DNA of 64,000 nt from NCBI RefSeq assembly GCF_024171765.1, contig NZ_JAMTCI010000002.1:558001-622000 (forward strand), given 5' to 3'. The position numbers were made by a program, and so were the translations under genes. The notes beneath the pieces were generated by a model. The model made no database searches, was not told where the DNA came from, and was given only the letters and a program-made list of their open reading frames with translations. The DNA is from Williamsia deligens (lineage in GTDB: Bacteria; Actinomycetota; Actinomycetes; Mycobacteriales; Mycobacteriaceae). This document shows, in pieces, positions 6,970 through 15,443 of the stretch. Within the stretch, counting starts at the first letter, position 1; the number at the start of each line of letters is the position of its first letter.

Positions 6970-7569
6970 ATGGCCCTCGAGCACGCGATCATGGTGTCGC
7001 TCGCCGAACGTCCCGGGACGGGATACGAGATCGGCCGGCAGTTCGAGCGCTCGATCGGCTACTTCTGGTCGGCCACGCACCAGCAGATCTATCGGACACT
7101 GAAGAAGCTGCACGCCGACGGCCTGGTGGACATGGAGGACGTCGCCCAGGACGGCCGACCGGACAAGAAGGTCTACACGCTGTCCGCCTCGGGGCGGGAT
7201 GCGCTGCGCGCGTGGATCTCCGAGCCCGCACCCGTCCCCCGGCTCCGCGACGAGCTGAGCGTGCGTCTGCGAGCAGCCGAACACGGCGATCTCGCAGCCC
7301 TGTCCACGGAGTTCCGCCGCCACCGCGACGCGCACGCCGCACAGCTCGACCTGTATCGACGCTTCGCCGAGACCGACCTCACCGAGGGGTCCGCGACGCG
7401 CGGCCGCCGGCTGCACCAGCGACTGGTGCTGCGGGGTGGCATCCGGATCGAGGAGGGCCTCATCGCCTGGTGCGACGAGGTCGTCGACGCCCTCGAGGCG
7501 GAGATCGCCGACCAGAACCAGAACCCCCAGCTCCAGCCCACCACCCCGACAGCGGAGGCCCCACGATGA
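6970..7569 (+). CDS. PadR-family transcriptional regulator
   Basis: 199 residues from the ATG at 6970; a much longer upstream frame is antisense to the DinB gene and rejected. The N-terminus (MALEHAIMVSLAERPGTGYE) is the PadR winged HTH (about 1-80), including YRTLKKLHADGLV; residues about 90-180 form the C-terminal helical dimerisation domain. Its stop overlaps the start of the next gene (ATGA), so it is coupled to the FadH-like reductase and probably controls that operon and itself. PadR proteins usually repress until a small aromatic or drug ligand binds; the ligand is unknown. Confidence 0.9.
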   Translation: MALEHAIMVSLAERPGTGYEIGRQFERSIGYFWSATHQQIYRTLKKLHADGLVDMEDVAQDGRPDKKVYTLSASGRDALRAWISEPAPVPRLRDELSVRLRAAEHGDLAALSTEFRRHRDAHAAQLDLYRRFAETDLTEGSATRGRRLHQRLVLRGGIRIEEGLIAWCDEVVDALEAEIADQNQNPQLQPTTPTAEAPR

Positions 7570-9596
7570 CCGACACCTACCCGAACCTGTTCGAGCCCTT
7601 GGCGATCGGCGGGATGACCATCCGCAACCGCATCGTCATGGGATCGATGCACACCGGCCTCGAGGAACGCTTCTTCGACGGCAAGCGCCTCGCCGCGTAC
7701 TACGCCGAGCGGGCGCGCGGTGGCGTCGGGCTCATCATCACCGGCGGCATCGCGCCGACGCGCACCGGTCTGTTGCTGCCGTTCGGGGCCAAGCTCACGA
7801 ACCGGTTCGACGCCCGCCGGCACCGTCGCGCCACCGCAGCCGTGCACGCCGAGGGCGGCCACATCGCCATGCAGATCCTGCACGCGGGCCGCTACGGCTA
7901 CACCCCGTTCAAGTGGTCCGTCGAGTGGGAGAAGTCGCCCATCCACCCGTTCCGACCGATCAAGATGACCGACGCGATGATCCGCCACGTCATCCGGTCC
8001 TACGGGCGCACGGCCGTGCTGGCGCGCGACGCCGGGTACGACGCGGTCGAGATCATGGGTGGCGAGGGGTACCTGCTCAACACCTTCCTGTGTCCCCGCA
8101 CCAACCGTCGCACCGACCGGTGGGGTGGCTCGACGGAGAACCGGCAGCGGATCGTCGTCGCGATCGTCGACGAGATCCGGTCGCGGGTCGGCGCCGACTT
8201 CCCGATCATCATGCGGCAGTCCATCGCCGACCTCGTCGAGGGAGGACAGACCTGGGACGAGATCGCCCTGCTGGCCCGCACCCTCGAGGCGCACGGTGTG
8301 AACGCGATCAACACCGACATCGGATGGCACGAGGCGAAGATCCCGACCATCGCGACGTCGGTCCCGCGCGCCGCGTTCGTGCGGTTCACCGAACGGCTCC
8401 GCGACGAGGTGTCGATCCCGCTGATCGCGTCCAACCGCATCAACACCCCCGAGGTCGCCGAGGAGGTGCTCAGCGGTGGACGCGTCGACGCCGTGTCGAT
8501 GGCGCGTCCCCTGCTCGCCGACCCGCACCTGCCGGCCAAGGCGCAGGCCGGGCGCGCCGACGAGATCAACACCTGCATCGGCTGCAACCAGGCCTGCCTC
8601 GATCACGCGTTCGTCGGCAAGAAGGTCTCCTGCCTCGTCAACCCGCGCGCGGGTCACGAGACGGTGCTCGTGCTGTCCCCGACGCGCAGCGCTCGCCGCG
8701 TCGCCGTGATCGGGGCCGGCCCCGCCGGACTCGCCGCGGCGGTGTCGGCGGCCGAACGCGGTCACCGGGTGACCCTGTTCGAGGCCGGACCGAGCATCGG
8801 CGGCCAGTTCTCCATCGCAGCCCGGATCCCCGGCAAGGAGGAGTTCTCCGAGACGATCCGCTACTTCACCCGCCGGCTCGAGATCCTCGGTGTCACGGTG
8901 CATCTCGACACCCGGGTCGACGCGGACCGGCTCGTCGCCGAGAAGTTCGACGACGTGGTGATCGCCACCGGTGTGACACCCCGGATGCCGAGCATCCCCG
9001 GGATCGACCACCCGTCGGTCATGACCTACGCCGACGCCGTCCTCGGCGACCGCGAGATCGGGGACCGGGTCGCGGTCATCGGCGCCGGCGGCATCGGGTT
9101 CGACCTCACCGAGTTCCTCACCGTCACCGACTCCCCCACCCTCGACGCCAAGGAGTGGGACCAGGAGTGGGGTGTCACCGACGATCTCGACACCCCGGGA
9201 TTCGTGACGAAGCCCCGCCCGACAGCGGCGGCCCGCACCGTCTACCTCGTGCAGCGCAAGACCGGCTCGCAGGGGAAGTCACTCGGAAAGACGACCGGCT
9301 GGGTGCACCGCGCGACCGTGAAGATGAAAGGCGTCGAGCAGATCTCGGGCGCCCGCTACGACCGGATCGACGACGACGGCGTGCACCTGAGCTTCCCCGA
9401 CTCGGAGAAGGACCCCCGCGTCCTGGCCGTGGACACGGTGGTGGTCTGTGCCGGCCAGGAGTCCGTCCGCGATCTCGTCGACCCGCTGACGGTCGCCGGC
9501 GTCGCCACGCACGTCATCGGCGGCGCGGACCTCGCCGCCGAACTCGACGCGAAGCGCGCGATCCGGCAGGGCACCGAGGTGGCCGCGGCCCTGTAG
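7566..9596 (+). CDS. 2,4-dienoyl-CoA reductase-like NADH:flavin oxidoreductase
   Basis: 676 residues. Residues 1-330 are an FMN-binding old-yellow-enzyme barrel (LFEPLAIGGMTIRNRIVMGS; HAGRYG). A 4Fe-4S motif follows at Cys337, Cys340, Cys344 and Cys356 (CIGCNQAC). Then comes an FAD/NAD(P) domain with GAGPAGLAAA near 380 and a second nucleotide fold (VAVIGAGGIGFDL). This is the FadH/DCR architecture, which moves electrons from NADPH through FAD and the cluster to FMN to reduce conjugated dienoyl-CoA in beta-oxidation of unsaturated fatty acids. Related enzymes act on other enones or amines, so the substrate is not certain. The gene is coupled to the PadR regulator. Confidence 0.88.
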   Translation: MTDTYPNLFEPLAIGGMTIRNRIVMGSMHTGLEERFFDGKRLAAYYAERARGGVGLIITGGIAPTRTGLLLPFGAKLTNRFDARRHRRATAAVHAEGGHIAMQILHAGRYGYTPFKWSVEWEKSPIHPFRPIKMTDAMIRHVIRSYGRTAVLARDAGYDAVEIMGGEGYLLNTFLCPRTNRRTDRWGGSTENRQRIVVAIVDEIRSRVGADFPIIMRQSIADLVEGGQTWDEIALLARTLEAHGVNAINTDIGWHEAKIPTIATSVPRAAFVRFTERLRDEVSIPLIASNRINTPEVAEEVLSGGRVDAVSMARPLLADPHLPAKAQAGRADEINTCIGCNQACLDHAFVGKKVSCLVNPRAGHETVLVLSPTRSARRVAVIGAGPAGLAAAVSAAERGHRVTLFEAGPSIGGQFSIAARIPGKEEFSETIRYFTRRLEILGVTVHLDTRVDADRLVAEKFDDVVIATGVTPRMPSIPGIDHPSVMTYADAVLGDREIGDRVAVIGAGGIGFDLTEFLTVTDSPTLDAKEWDQEWGVTDDLDTPGFVTKPRPTAAARTVYLVQRKTGSQGKSLGKTTGWVHRATVKMKGVEQISGARYDRIDDDGVHLSFPDSEKDPRVLAVDTVVVCAGQESVRDLVDPLTVAGVATHVIGGADLAAELDAKRAIRQGTEVAAAL

Positions 9597-9617
9597 GTCC
9601 CCGATACGATCGGCGCC

Positions 9618-10421
9618 ATGGCACTGACCGCACCGACGCAGTCCAACCGCGCCGTCGTCACGGGCGCCTCGTCCGGCATCGGCGACGCGCTCGCCCGGGA
9701 GCTGGCCCGTCGCGGCTACTCCCTGATCCTCGTCGCCCGCCGCGGCGAGATCCTCGAGGCCACAGCCGCCGAGCTTCGGGCGGCCCACGGCATCGACGTC
9801 GAGGTCCGGCCGACCGACCTGTCCGACCCCGCCGCCGTCGAGGTGTTGTGCGCCGAGTTCGCCGAACGTGAGATCGCGATCCTGTGCAACAACGCCGGCA
9901 TCGCGACCTTCGGTGCGCTCGTCGACCTCGACGCCGACTACGAGCGCGCTCAGGTGCGCCTGAACGTCGGCGCGGTGCACGACCTGACGCTCGCGGTGCT
10001 GCCGCAGATGGTGCGGCGCGGGTCCGGCGGCATCCTCATGGTCGGGTCCGCGGCGGGGAACATGCCCATCCCGAACAACGCCACCTATGCGGCGTCGAAG
10101 GCGTTCGTGAACACGTTCAGTGAATCGGTGCGCGGCGAGGTCTCCTCCGCCGGCGTCCACGTGACGCTGCTCGCGCCGGGGCCGGTCCGCACCGAGGAGC
10201 CGTCACCGGAGGACGCGAGCATCGTCGACAAGATGGTCCCCGGGTTCCTCTGGGACGACAGCGCAGGCGTCGCCCGTCTCAGCCTGGACGCGTTGGCGCG
10301 CAACAAGATGCGCGTCGTGCCGGGGGCGCTGTCGAAGGCGATGTCGGTGGCCGGTGGGTACACCCCGCGCGCGATCGTCGCTCCCATCGTCGGTGGCTTC
10401 TACCGCAAGCTCGGCGGCTGA
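9618..10421 (+). CDS. cmrA: SDR-family mycolate (3-oxo-mycolate) reductase
   Basis: 267 residues. The Rossmann motif TGASSGIG (15-22), NNAG (91-94), Ser144 and the YAASK catalytic pair (Tyr157, Lys161) are all present. The gene sits directly before the HerA-like gene and orn, exactly as Rv2509 does in M. tuberculosis. Rv2509 and its corynebacterial homologue CmrA reduce the 3-oxo intermediate left by Pks13 condensation to the mature mycolic acid motif. Orthology rests on gene order and family features, since SDR proteins are too common to assign by motif alone. A putative 4-base-spaced start after the fadH-like gene suggests possible co-transcription. Confidence 0.8.
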   Translation: MALTAPTQSNRAVVTGASSGIGDALARELARRGYSLILVARRGEILEATAAELRAAHGIDVEVRPTDLSDPAAVEVLCAEFAEREIAILCNNAGIATFGALVDLDADYERAQVRLNVGAVHDLTLAVLPQMVRRGSGGILMVGSAAGNMPIPNNATYAASKAFVNTFSESVRGEVSSAGVHVTLLAPGPVRTEEPSPEDASIVDKMVPGFLWDDSAGVARLSLDALARNKMRVVPGALSKAMSVAGGYTPRAIVAPIVGGFYRKLGG

Positions 10422-10451
10422 GACCCAGCTCGGTGACCTACCGGCCGACGG

Positions 10452-12041
10452 CTACCGACGCCGTCGACCCGTCCCGAACAACGACCGGGTGATCTCCCGG
10501 CCCAGCGCGCTCCCGGCGGACCGCATGAAGCTCTTCACCGCCGGGTTGCCCAGGATCTCCTGTACTGCACCGGGTTCCGACCTGGGCGGCTTCGGCGCCG
10601 GCGCGGGAGCCTGCGACGGGGCGGGCGTGGGCGGGGCCGGAGCCGTAGGGGGCGCAGGTGTGTCCGCGGGAGCGAGCACCTTGGCGTTCAGCTTCTCGTA
10701 GGCCGATTCCCGGTCGATGGTCTCGGCGTACCTGGCATGCAGGGGGCTCGCCGTCGCGGCGGCGGTGATCGCCTCGGCCCCGATGCCCGCCATCAGCGAG
10801 CGCGGAGGGCGGACGACGGTCCACGCGACGGGGGTCGGCGCGCCGCGTTCGGACAGGACGGTGACGATGGCCTCGCCGATACCCAGGGATGTCAGCGCCT
10901 TCTCGACGTCGTAGGCCGTCGATGTCGGATAGGTCTTCACCGTCTTCGACAGCGCCTTCTGGTCGTCCGGGGTGAACGCCCGCAGCGCGTGCTGGATCCG
11001 CGCACCGAGTTGCGACAGCACCTGATTCGGGATGTCGGTGGGCAGCTGCGAGCAGAAGAAGACCCCGACGCCCTTGGACCGGATCAGCTTGACCGTCTGC
11101 TCCACCTGTTCGACGAACGCCTTCGACGAGTCGGCGAACAGCAGGTGCGCCTCGTCGAAGATGAAGACCAGCTTGGGCTTGTCGGTGTCGCCGATCTCGG
11201 GGAGGAACTCGAAGAGGTCGGCCAGGATCCACATGAGGAAGGTGGAGAAGAGCGCGGGCCGCGCGGACTGGTCACCGAGTTCGAACAGGGTCACCACACC
11301 GGCGCCCCCGGCCGTGGTCCGCAGCAGGTCGGCGGGGTCGATCTCGGTCTCGCCGAAGAACGTGTCACCACCGTCGGCCTCGAGGGTGGTCAACGCGCGC
11401 AGGATGACCCCGGCCGTCGCCTTCGACACGCCACCGAGCTCCGCGAGGTCGGCTTTGCCCTCGGCACTCGTGAGGTGGGCGATGACCGCCCGCAGGTCCT
11501 TGAGGTCCAGCAGCGCCAGTCCCCGGGTGTCGGCCCAGTGGAAGATCAGCCGGAGCGTCGACTCCTGGGTGTCGTTGAGCCCCAGGACCTTGCTCAGCAG
11601 GATGGGACCGAACGAGGTGATGGTGGCGCGCACCGGGATGCCCACGCCGCCGGTGCCCAGTGACAGGAACTCGACGGGCGCCGCGGCGGGTGCCCAGTCG
11701 TCACCGATCTCGGCGACCCGCGCCGCGATCCGGTCGCTGTTCTCCCCCGGCCTGCTCAGCCCGGACAGATCACCCTTGATGTCGGCCATCACCACCGGGA
11801 CCCCGGCTGCGGAGAGCTGTTCGGCGATGACCTGCAGGGTCTTGGTCTTGCCGGTGCCGGTCGCACCCGCGACGAGCCCGTGTCGGTTCATCATCGCCAG
11901 CGGGATCCGGACCTGCGCCTGCGCATCGACGACACCGTCGACGCTGACCGCGCCGACCTGCAGTGCCGGACCGTCGAACGCGTAGCCGGCACCGATCTCC
12001 TGCGCCGGGGTCCGCGCCCCGCCGGCGTCTGCCTGTGTCAT
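10452..12041 (-). CDS. HerA-like DUF853 ATPase (Rv2510c-like)
   Basis: 529 residues. A Walker A motif GATGTGKT (59-66), Walker B VFIFDEAHLLF (about 290-300) and a conserved FCSQLPTDIPNQVLSQLG region identify the DUF853 helicase-like ATPases related to HerA/FtsK. Residues about 460-500 are a proline/alanine-rich linker before a short basic tail ending GTGRRRR. The gene is convergent with cmrA and divergent from orn, matching Rv2510c. DNA translocation is suggested by the family; the cellular role is not established. Confidence 0.88.
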   Translation of the reverse strand: MTQADAGGARTPAQEIGAGYAFDGPALQVGAVSVDGVVDAQAQVRIPLAMMNRHGLVAGATGTGKTKTLQVIAEQLSAAGVPVVMADIKGDLSGLSRPGENSDRIAARVAEIGDDWAPAAAPVEFLSLGTGGVGIPVRATITSFGPILLSKVLGLNDTQESTLRLIFHWADTRGLALLDLKDLRAVIAHLTSAEGKADLAELGGVSKATAGVILRALTTLEADGGDTFFGETEIDPADLLRTTAGGAGVVTLFELGDQSARPALFSTFLMWILADLFEFLPEIGDTDKPKLVFIFDEAHLLFADSSKAFVEQVEQTVKLIRSKGVGVFFCSQLPTDIPNQVLSQLGARIQHALRAFTPDDQKALSKTVKTYPTSTAYDVEKALTSLGIGEAIVTVLSERGAPTPVAWTVVRPPRSLMAGIGAEAITAAATASPLHARYAETIDRESAYEKLNAKVLAPADTPAPPTAPAPPTPAPSQAPAPAPKPPRSEPGAVQEILGNPAVKSFMRSAGSALGREITRSLFGTGRRRR

Positions 12042-12082
12042 CGCGCTGCCCCGTCCCTCGTCCCGCCACGAACTCGACCGGG

Positions 12083-12111
12083 GACAACACTAACGGCCCG
12101 CTAAGGTTGTC
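12083..12111. promoter_or_regulatory. Inverted repeat in the divergent orn promoter region
   Basis: GACAAC (12083-12088) and GTTGTC (12106-12111) form a 6-bp inverted repeat two bases before the orn GTG, in the 72-base gap shared with the HerA-like gene. It may be an operator or a chance repeat. The lack of a Shine-Dalgarno before orn suggests a leaderless or very short-leader mRNA. Confidence 0.25.
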
Positions 12112-12113
12112 GG

Positions 12114-12713
12114 GTGCAGGACAAACTGGTGTGGATCGACTGCGAGATGACCGGTCTGCGACTCGACTCCGACAAGCTGATCGAGATCGCGGCGCTCGTC
12201 ACCGACAGCGACCTGAACATCCTCGGCGACGGCGTGGACGTCGTGATCCACGCCGAGGACGCCGACCTCGACGCCATGCCCGATGTGGTCAAGAAGATGC
12301 ACTCGCACTCCGGTCTCACCACCGAGGTCCGGCAGTCGACGGTCTCGATCGCCGACGCCGAGAAGATGGTCCTCGACTACATCCGCGAGCACGTGACGTC
12401 GTCGGGTGCGGCGCCGCTGGCCGGCAACTCCATCGCCACCGACCGCGGTTTCATCGCCCGGGACATGCCCACCCTCGACGCCTACCTGCACTACCGCATG
12501 ATCGACGTCAGCTCGATCAAGGAACTGTCGCGCCGGTGGTACCCGAAGATCTACTTCGGACAGCCGGAGAAGGGCCTCGCCCACCGCGCTCTCGCCGACA
12601 TCCGCGAGTCGATCCGCGAGCTGAAGTACTACCGGCAGACGGTGTTCGTCCCGGCCCCCGGACCGGACTCCACGCAGATCCAGCAGGTCGTCACCGACCT
12701 CGGCGATGCATAG
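12114..12713 (+). CDS. orn: Oligoribonuclease
   Basis: 199 residues, GTG start. It is a DEDDh 3'-5' exonuclease: Asp9 and Glu11 in WIDCEMTGL, Asp110 in NSIATDRGF, His157 and Asp162 in [10 protein letters not shown]. The enzyme degrades di- to penta-ribonucleotides, and in actinobacteria also clears the linear dinucleotides from cyclic-di-nucleotide breakdown. Length and motifs fit the family exactly, and the position between the Rv2510c-like gene and tRNA-His matches Rv2511. Confidence 0.96.
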   Translation: MQDKLVWIDCEMTGLRLDSDKLIEIAALVTDSDLNILGDGVDVVIHAEDADLDAMPDVVKKMHSHSGLTTEVRQSTVSIADAEKMVLDYIREHVTSSGAAPLAGNSIATDRGFIARDMPTLDAYLHYRMIDVSSIKELSRRWYPKIYFGQPEKGLAHRALADIRESIRELKYYRQTVFVPAPGPDSTQIQQVVTDLGDA

Positions 12714-12767
12714 AGACCGCCGCAGCGGAGCTCGGCGGGGCGTGAGGACACGCGCGGGCGAAACCGA

Positions 12768-12796
12768 TTGGTCTTGCGCGCGCGACTGCGGATAGA
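12768..12796 (+). promoter_or_regulatory. Candidate promoter of tRNA-His
   Basis: TTGGTC (12768-12773) and GATAGA (12791-12796) are separated by 17 bases, an ideal sigma-A spacing, and lie 34 bases before the tRNA. The hexamers are moderate matches to consensus. Confidence 0.45.
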
Positions 12797-12830
12797 GTGT
12801 GACCCTGGTTCCGGGCAACCGGGATCGATG

Positions 12831-12903
12831 GTGGATGTAGTTCAGTTGGTAGAGCACCAGGTTGTGATCCTGGCTGTCGCGGGTTCGAGTCCCGTCATCC
12901 ACC
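12831..12903 (+). tRNA. tRNA-His (anticodon GTG)
   Basis: Acceptor GTGGATG pairs with CATCCAC, the anticodon stem CCAGG/CCTGG holds loop TTGTGAT (GTG), and the T-arm is GCGGG TTCGAGT CCCGT. Discriminator C73 at 12903 faces an encoded G at 12830, the G-1 diagnostic of tRNA-His. CCA is not encoded. tRNA-His occupies the same position after orn in M. tuberculosis. Confidence 0.95.
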
Positions 12904-12916
12904 CCACGAGGAACAG

Positions 12917-12946
12917 CGCCTCATCCGCCGGTCGGCGGATGGGGCG
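12917..12946 (+). terminator. Rho-independent terminator after tRNA-His
   Basis: CGCCTCATCCGCC, loop GGTC, GGCGGATGGGGCG gives a 13-bp stem with one T-G wobble, followed by TTGTCCGTTT. It begins 13 bases after the tRNA. Confidence 0.75.
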
Positions 12947-12989
12947 TTGTCCGTTTCCGGACGCCGACAGTGCGTCGCGCACACCGTCG

Positions 12990-13229
12990 TCATCTGATGC
13001 GGAGGACAAGGCGCAGCCCGGCCGACTCGGTGTAGGTCCACTCGGCGTCCCAGCCCGGCCACTGCGCCGCGTCCCGTGCGCGGGTGCCCTCCTGGACACG
13101 GAACTCCACGTCCGACGGCATCCGCGTCTCGCGGATCAGACAGTCCAGGGCCGTGGCGAAGACATCGGTGGGCTCCCCACCCGGGTAGGAGATCGTGACG
13201 GGAGTCGGTTCGGCGGTGGACCGTGTCAC
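12990..13229 (-). CDS. Hypothetical 79-residue protein coupled to MMPL
   Basis: The GTG start at 13229 overlaps the TGA of the MMPL gene (GTGA), so the longer upstream frame through MMPL is not used. The protein has TPVTISYPGG near its start, ALDCLIRETRMPSDVEFRV in the middle and a strand-rich end (WTYTESAGLRLVLRIR). It has no membrane segment or known motif that I recognise. Coupling implies a stoichiometric or accessory link to the MMPL transporter, for example as a soluble partner; this is inference from position only. It ends in the region convergent with tRNA-His. Confidence 0.65.
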   Translation of the reverse strand: MTRSTAEPTPVTISYPGGEPTDVFATALDCLIRETRMPSDVEFRVQEGTRARDAAQWPGWDAEWTYTESAGLRLVLRIR

Positions 13230-15409
13230 GAGGTCTGATCCCCACCCGGCACCACGTCGCCGGTGGTGTCGCGCCACTGCTCGAAGTCGACCTTCCCGCT
13301 CCCCTGCCGGTGACGTCCCTCCGGCTCCGACGCATCGGTCTGGTCGACGGCCGTCACCCGGGCCGTGTGCGACCACGGCGCCCACCAGTTCGCCCGTCCG
13401 AACCCGGCGACGAGGGCGGGCGCGAGGACCCCGCGCACGATCGTGGCGTCGATGATGATCCCCAGGGCCAGCGCCGTCGCGAGGATCTTGACGTCGGTGG
13501 CCGGGACCCGCGACAGCGAGATGAACGCCAGGAACAGGATCAGCGCAGCCGAGGTCACCAGTCGTCCGGTGCGGGTGACCCCGGTGACGGTGGCCGAGTC
13601 GGTGTCGGCCCCCGCGTCGTACTCCTCACGGATACGCCCCAGCAGGAATACCTCGTAGTCCATCGACAGGCCGAAGAGGAACGCGAACACCGCGATCGGG
13701 ATCCAGACCGTGATCGACCCCGACGGCTCCTGACCGAAGAGGACCTCGGTCAGGAACCCGTCCTGCCAGATGAACACCGTGATCCCGTAGGCCGCGGCCA
13801 GAGAGATCACGTTGAGCAGCAACGCCTTCAGCGGCAGGATGACCGATCGCAGCGCGCGGGCGAGGAGCGCGAAGGTCACCAGGACGATGAGACCGATGAT
13901 CCACCAGGCGTTCCCGTAGACAGCCGAGATGAAGTCGTCGTTCTGTGCGGCGAGTCCGCCCACGGACGCCCCGGTTCGCTGCGCCGCCGAGCGCACATCA
14001 GCCGCCACCTGCGCACCCGCGGACGTCGAGACGTCGTCCCGGGTCCACACGTCGACGACGTGCTGCTCGCCGCGCGTCCACTGCGCGGGGGCGATGACGG
14101 CCGCCACCCCGGGCACCGGCCGGAGTGCGGTCTCGAGCTGCTGCGGCGAGGTGGTGACCACCTCGACGGGTGCGGTGATGCCCTGACCGAGCCCGGAGTC
14201 CCGGATCGCGGTGAACGCCGTGGCCGCCGGTCCGCCGCGCGAGGCCAGGGAGTCGTTCGTCGGGTCGGCCAGGTTCAGGCCCGACAGCGGTGCGGCGAGC
14301 GCGACGAGGACCGCGGTGGCGGCGATCGCCGCGAGCCACCGTCGCCGCACGACCGCCGTGCCGACGACGCGCCACAGCCGGCTGTCGGGGCTCGTCGTGC
14401 GCCGGTGCGGCCACTCGAGCCGTCGACCGGCGAGGACCAACAGAGCAGGCAACAGCGTCAGCGACGTCGCGACACTGATGAGCGGGATCAGCAGGCCGGT
14501 GAACCCGATCGACCGCAGGAACGGCACGGGCAGGGCGATGAGGGCGGCCAGGCTGACCGCGACGGTGAGCCCGGAGAACAGCACCGACCGCCCGGCGGTG
14601 ACGATGGCGAACCGGACGGCGGCGACGTCGTCGAGGCCGTCTCCGCGCGCTTCCCGCCATCGCGTGACGATGAGCAACGAGTAGTCGATCGCGACGCCGA
14701 GACCGATGAGCGCCAACAGGTACTGCACGATGAAGGACACGTCGGTGACCGCCGTGAGACCCCACAGGATGAGGAACGTGGTGAGGATCGACGCCGCCGC
14801 GACGACGATCGGCATGACCGCCAGGAACGATCCGAACACCAACGCCAGCACCACGAGTGCGCCGACCCCGCCGAAGATCGTCTCGGCCAGGATGTCGATG
14901 CCCCCGCCGGCCCCCGCCGCGGTGAGCGCGTCGGCTCCTGTCAGCGCGACCGGCACCCCGAGCCGACCGGAGCTGCCGGCGGCCACCGCCGCCAGGGCGG
15001 GCAGCGCCTTGCCGTAGCGATCGGGACCCGTCGACGGTGGCGGGTAGACCATGACCACCCCGACCGACCCGGTGCGTGCACGCAGCGCCGACTCGTCGGC
15101 GAACGACGCGATCCGCGCTCCCGGCACGGCGTCGTGCGCGGCGTCGGCCACAGCCCGTCCGGCCGCGTCGGTAGCCGGCCGGGAGCTGTCGCCGACCGCC
15201 AGCAGCACCGGCGGGTTCGCCCCGCCCGACCCGAACGTGGCGACGATGTCGGAGTTCGTCTCGAAACCGGGCTGTCCGGGGAGGCTGAAGTCGTAGCTCA
15301 GCGCCGAGACCGCCTGCGAGGCACCGAACCCACCCAGAGCCGCCAGCAGGATCCACGCGACGACGACCCAGCGACGTCGCGCGACGACGAGGTCCGCCAG
15401 GGCGTTCAC
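13226..15409 (-). CDS. MMPL/RND-family membrane transporter
   Basis: 727 residues with the two-fold RND layout: one N-terminal helix (about 13-33), an extracytoplasmic domain, five or six helices, a second helix-domain-helices repeat. The proton-relay signatures are visible as GLGVAIDYSLLIVTRWREAR in the first half and GLSMDYEVFLLGRIREEY in the second. Mycobacterial MMPL proteins export trehalose mycolates and other envelope lipids, or drugs; the substrate here cannot be read from sequence. At 727 residues it is shorter than MmpL3 and has no long C-terminal tail. It follows an acyl-CoA dehydrogenase by 34 bases on the same strand and is coupled to a 79-residue ORF. Confidence 0.92.
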   Translation of the reverse strand: MNALADLVVARRRWVVVAWILLAALGGFGASQAVSALSYDFSLPGQPGFETNSDIVATFGSGGANPPVLLAVGDSSRPATDAAGRAVADAAHDAVPGARIASFADESALRARTGSVGVVMVYPPPSTGPDRYGKALPALAAVAAGSSGRLGVPVALTGADALTAAGAGGGIDILAETIFGGVGALVVLALVFGSFLAVMPIVVAAASILTTFLILWGLTAVTDVSFIVQYLLALIGLGVAIDYSLLIVTRWREARGDGLDDVAAVRFAIVTAGRSVLFSGLTVAVSLAALIALPVPFLRSIGFTGLLIPLISVATSLTLLPALLVLAGRRLEWPHRRTTSPDSRLWRVVGTAVVRRRWLAAIAATAVLVALAAPLSGLNLADPTNDSLASRGGPAATAFTAIRDSGLGQGITAPVEVVTTSPQQLETALRPVPGVAAVIAPAQWTRGEQHVVDVWTRDDVSTSAGAQVAADVRSAAQRTGASVGGLAAQNDDFISAVYGNAWWIIGLIVLVTFALLARALRSVILPLKALLLNVISLAAAYGITVFIWQDGFLTEVLFGQEPSGSITVWIPIAVFAFLFGLSMDYEVFLLGRIREEYDAGADTDSATVTGVTRTGRLVTSAALILFLAFISLSRVPATDVKILATALALGIIIDATIVRGVLAPALVAGFGRANWWAPWSHTARVTAVDQTDASEPEGRHRQGSGKVDFEQWRDTTGDVVPGGDQTS

Positions 15410-15443
15410 GCGCCGAACGTAACACCGCTGCCAGGTCGGCGGG

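Noticed and set aside
6942-9596. An 884-residue reading ending in the FadH-like enzyme
   Set aside because: The first 208 residues are an out-of-frame reading of the PadR gene. The PadR frame is strongly supported and the ATGA overlap gives the true start at 7566.
13229-13385. Longer start for the 79-residue ORF
   Set aside because: The upstream part is a shadow of the MMPL C-terminus; the GTG overlapping the MMPL stop is the natural start.
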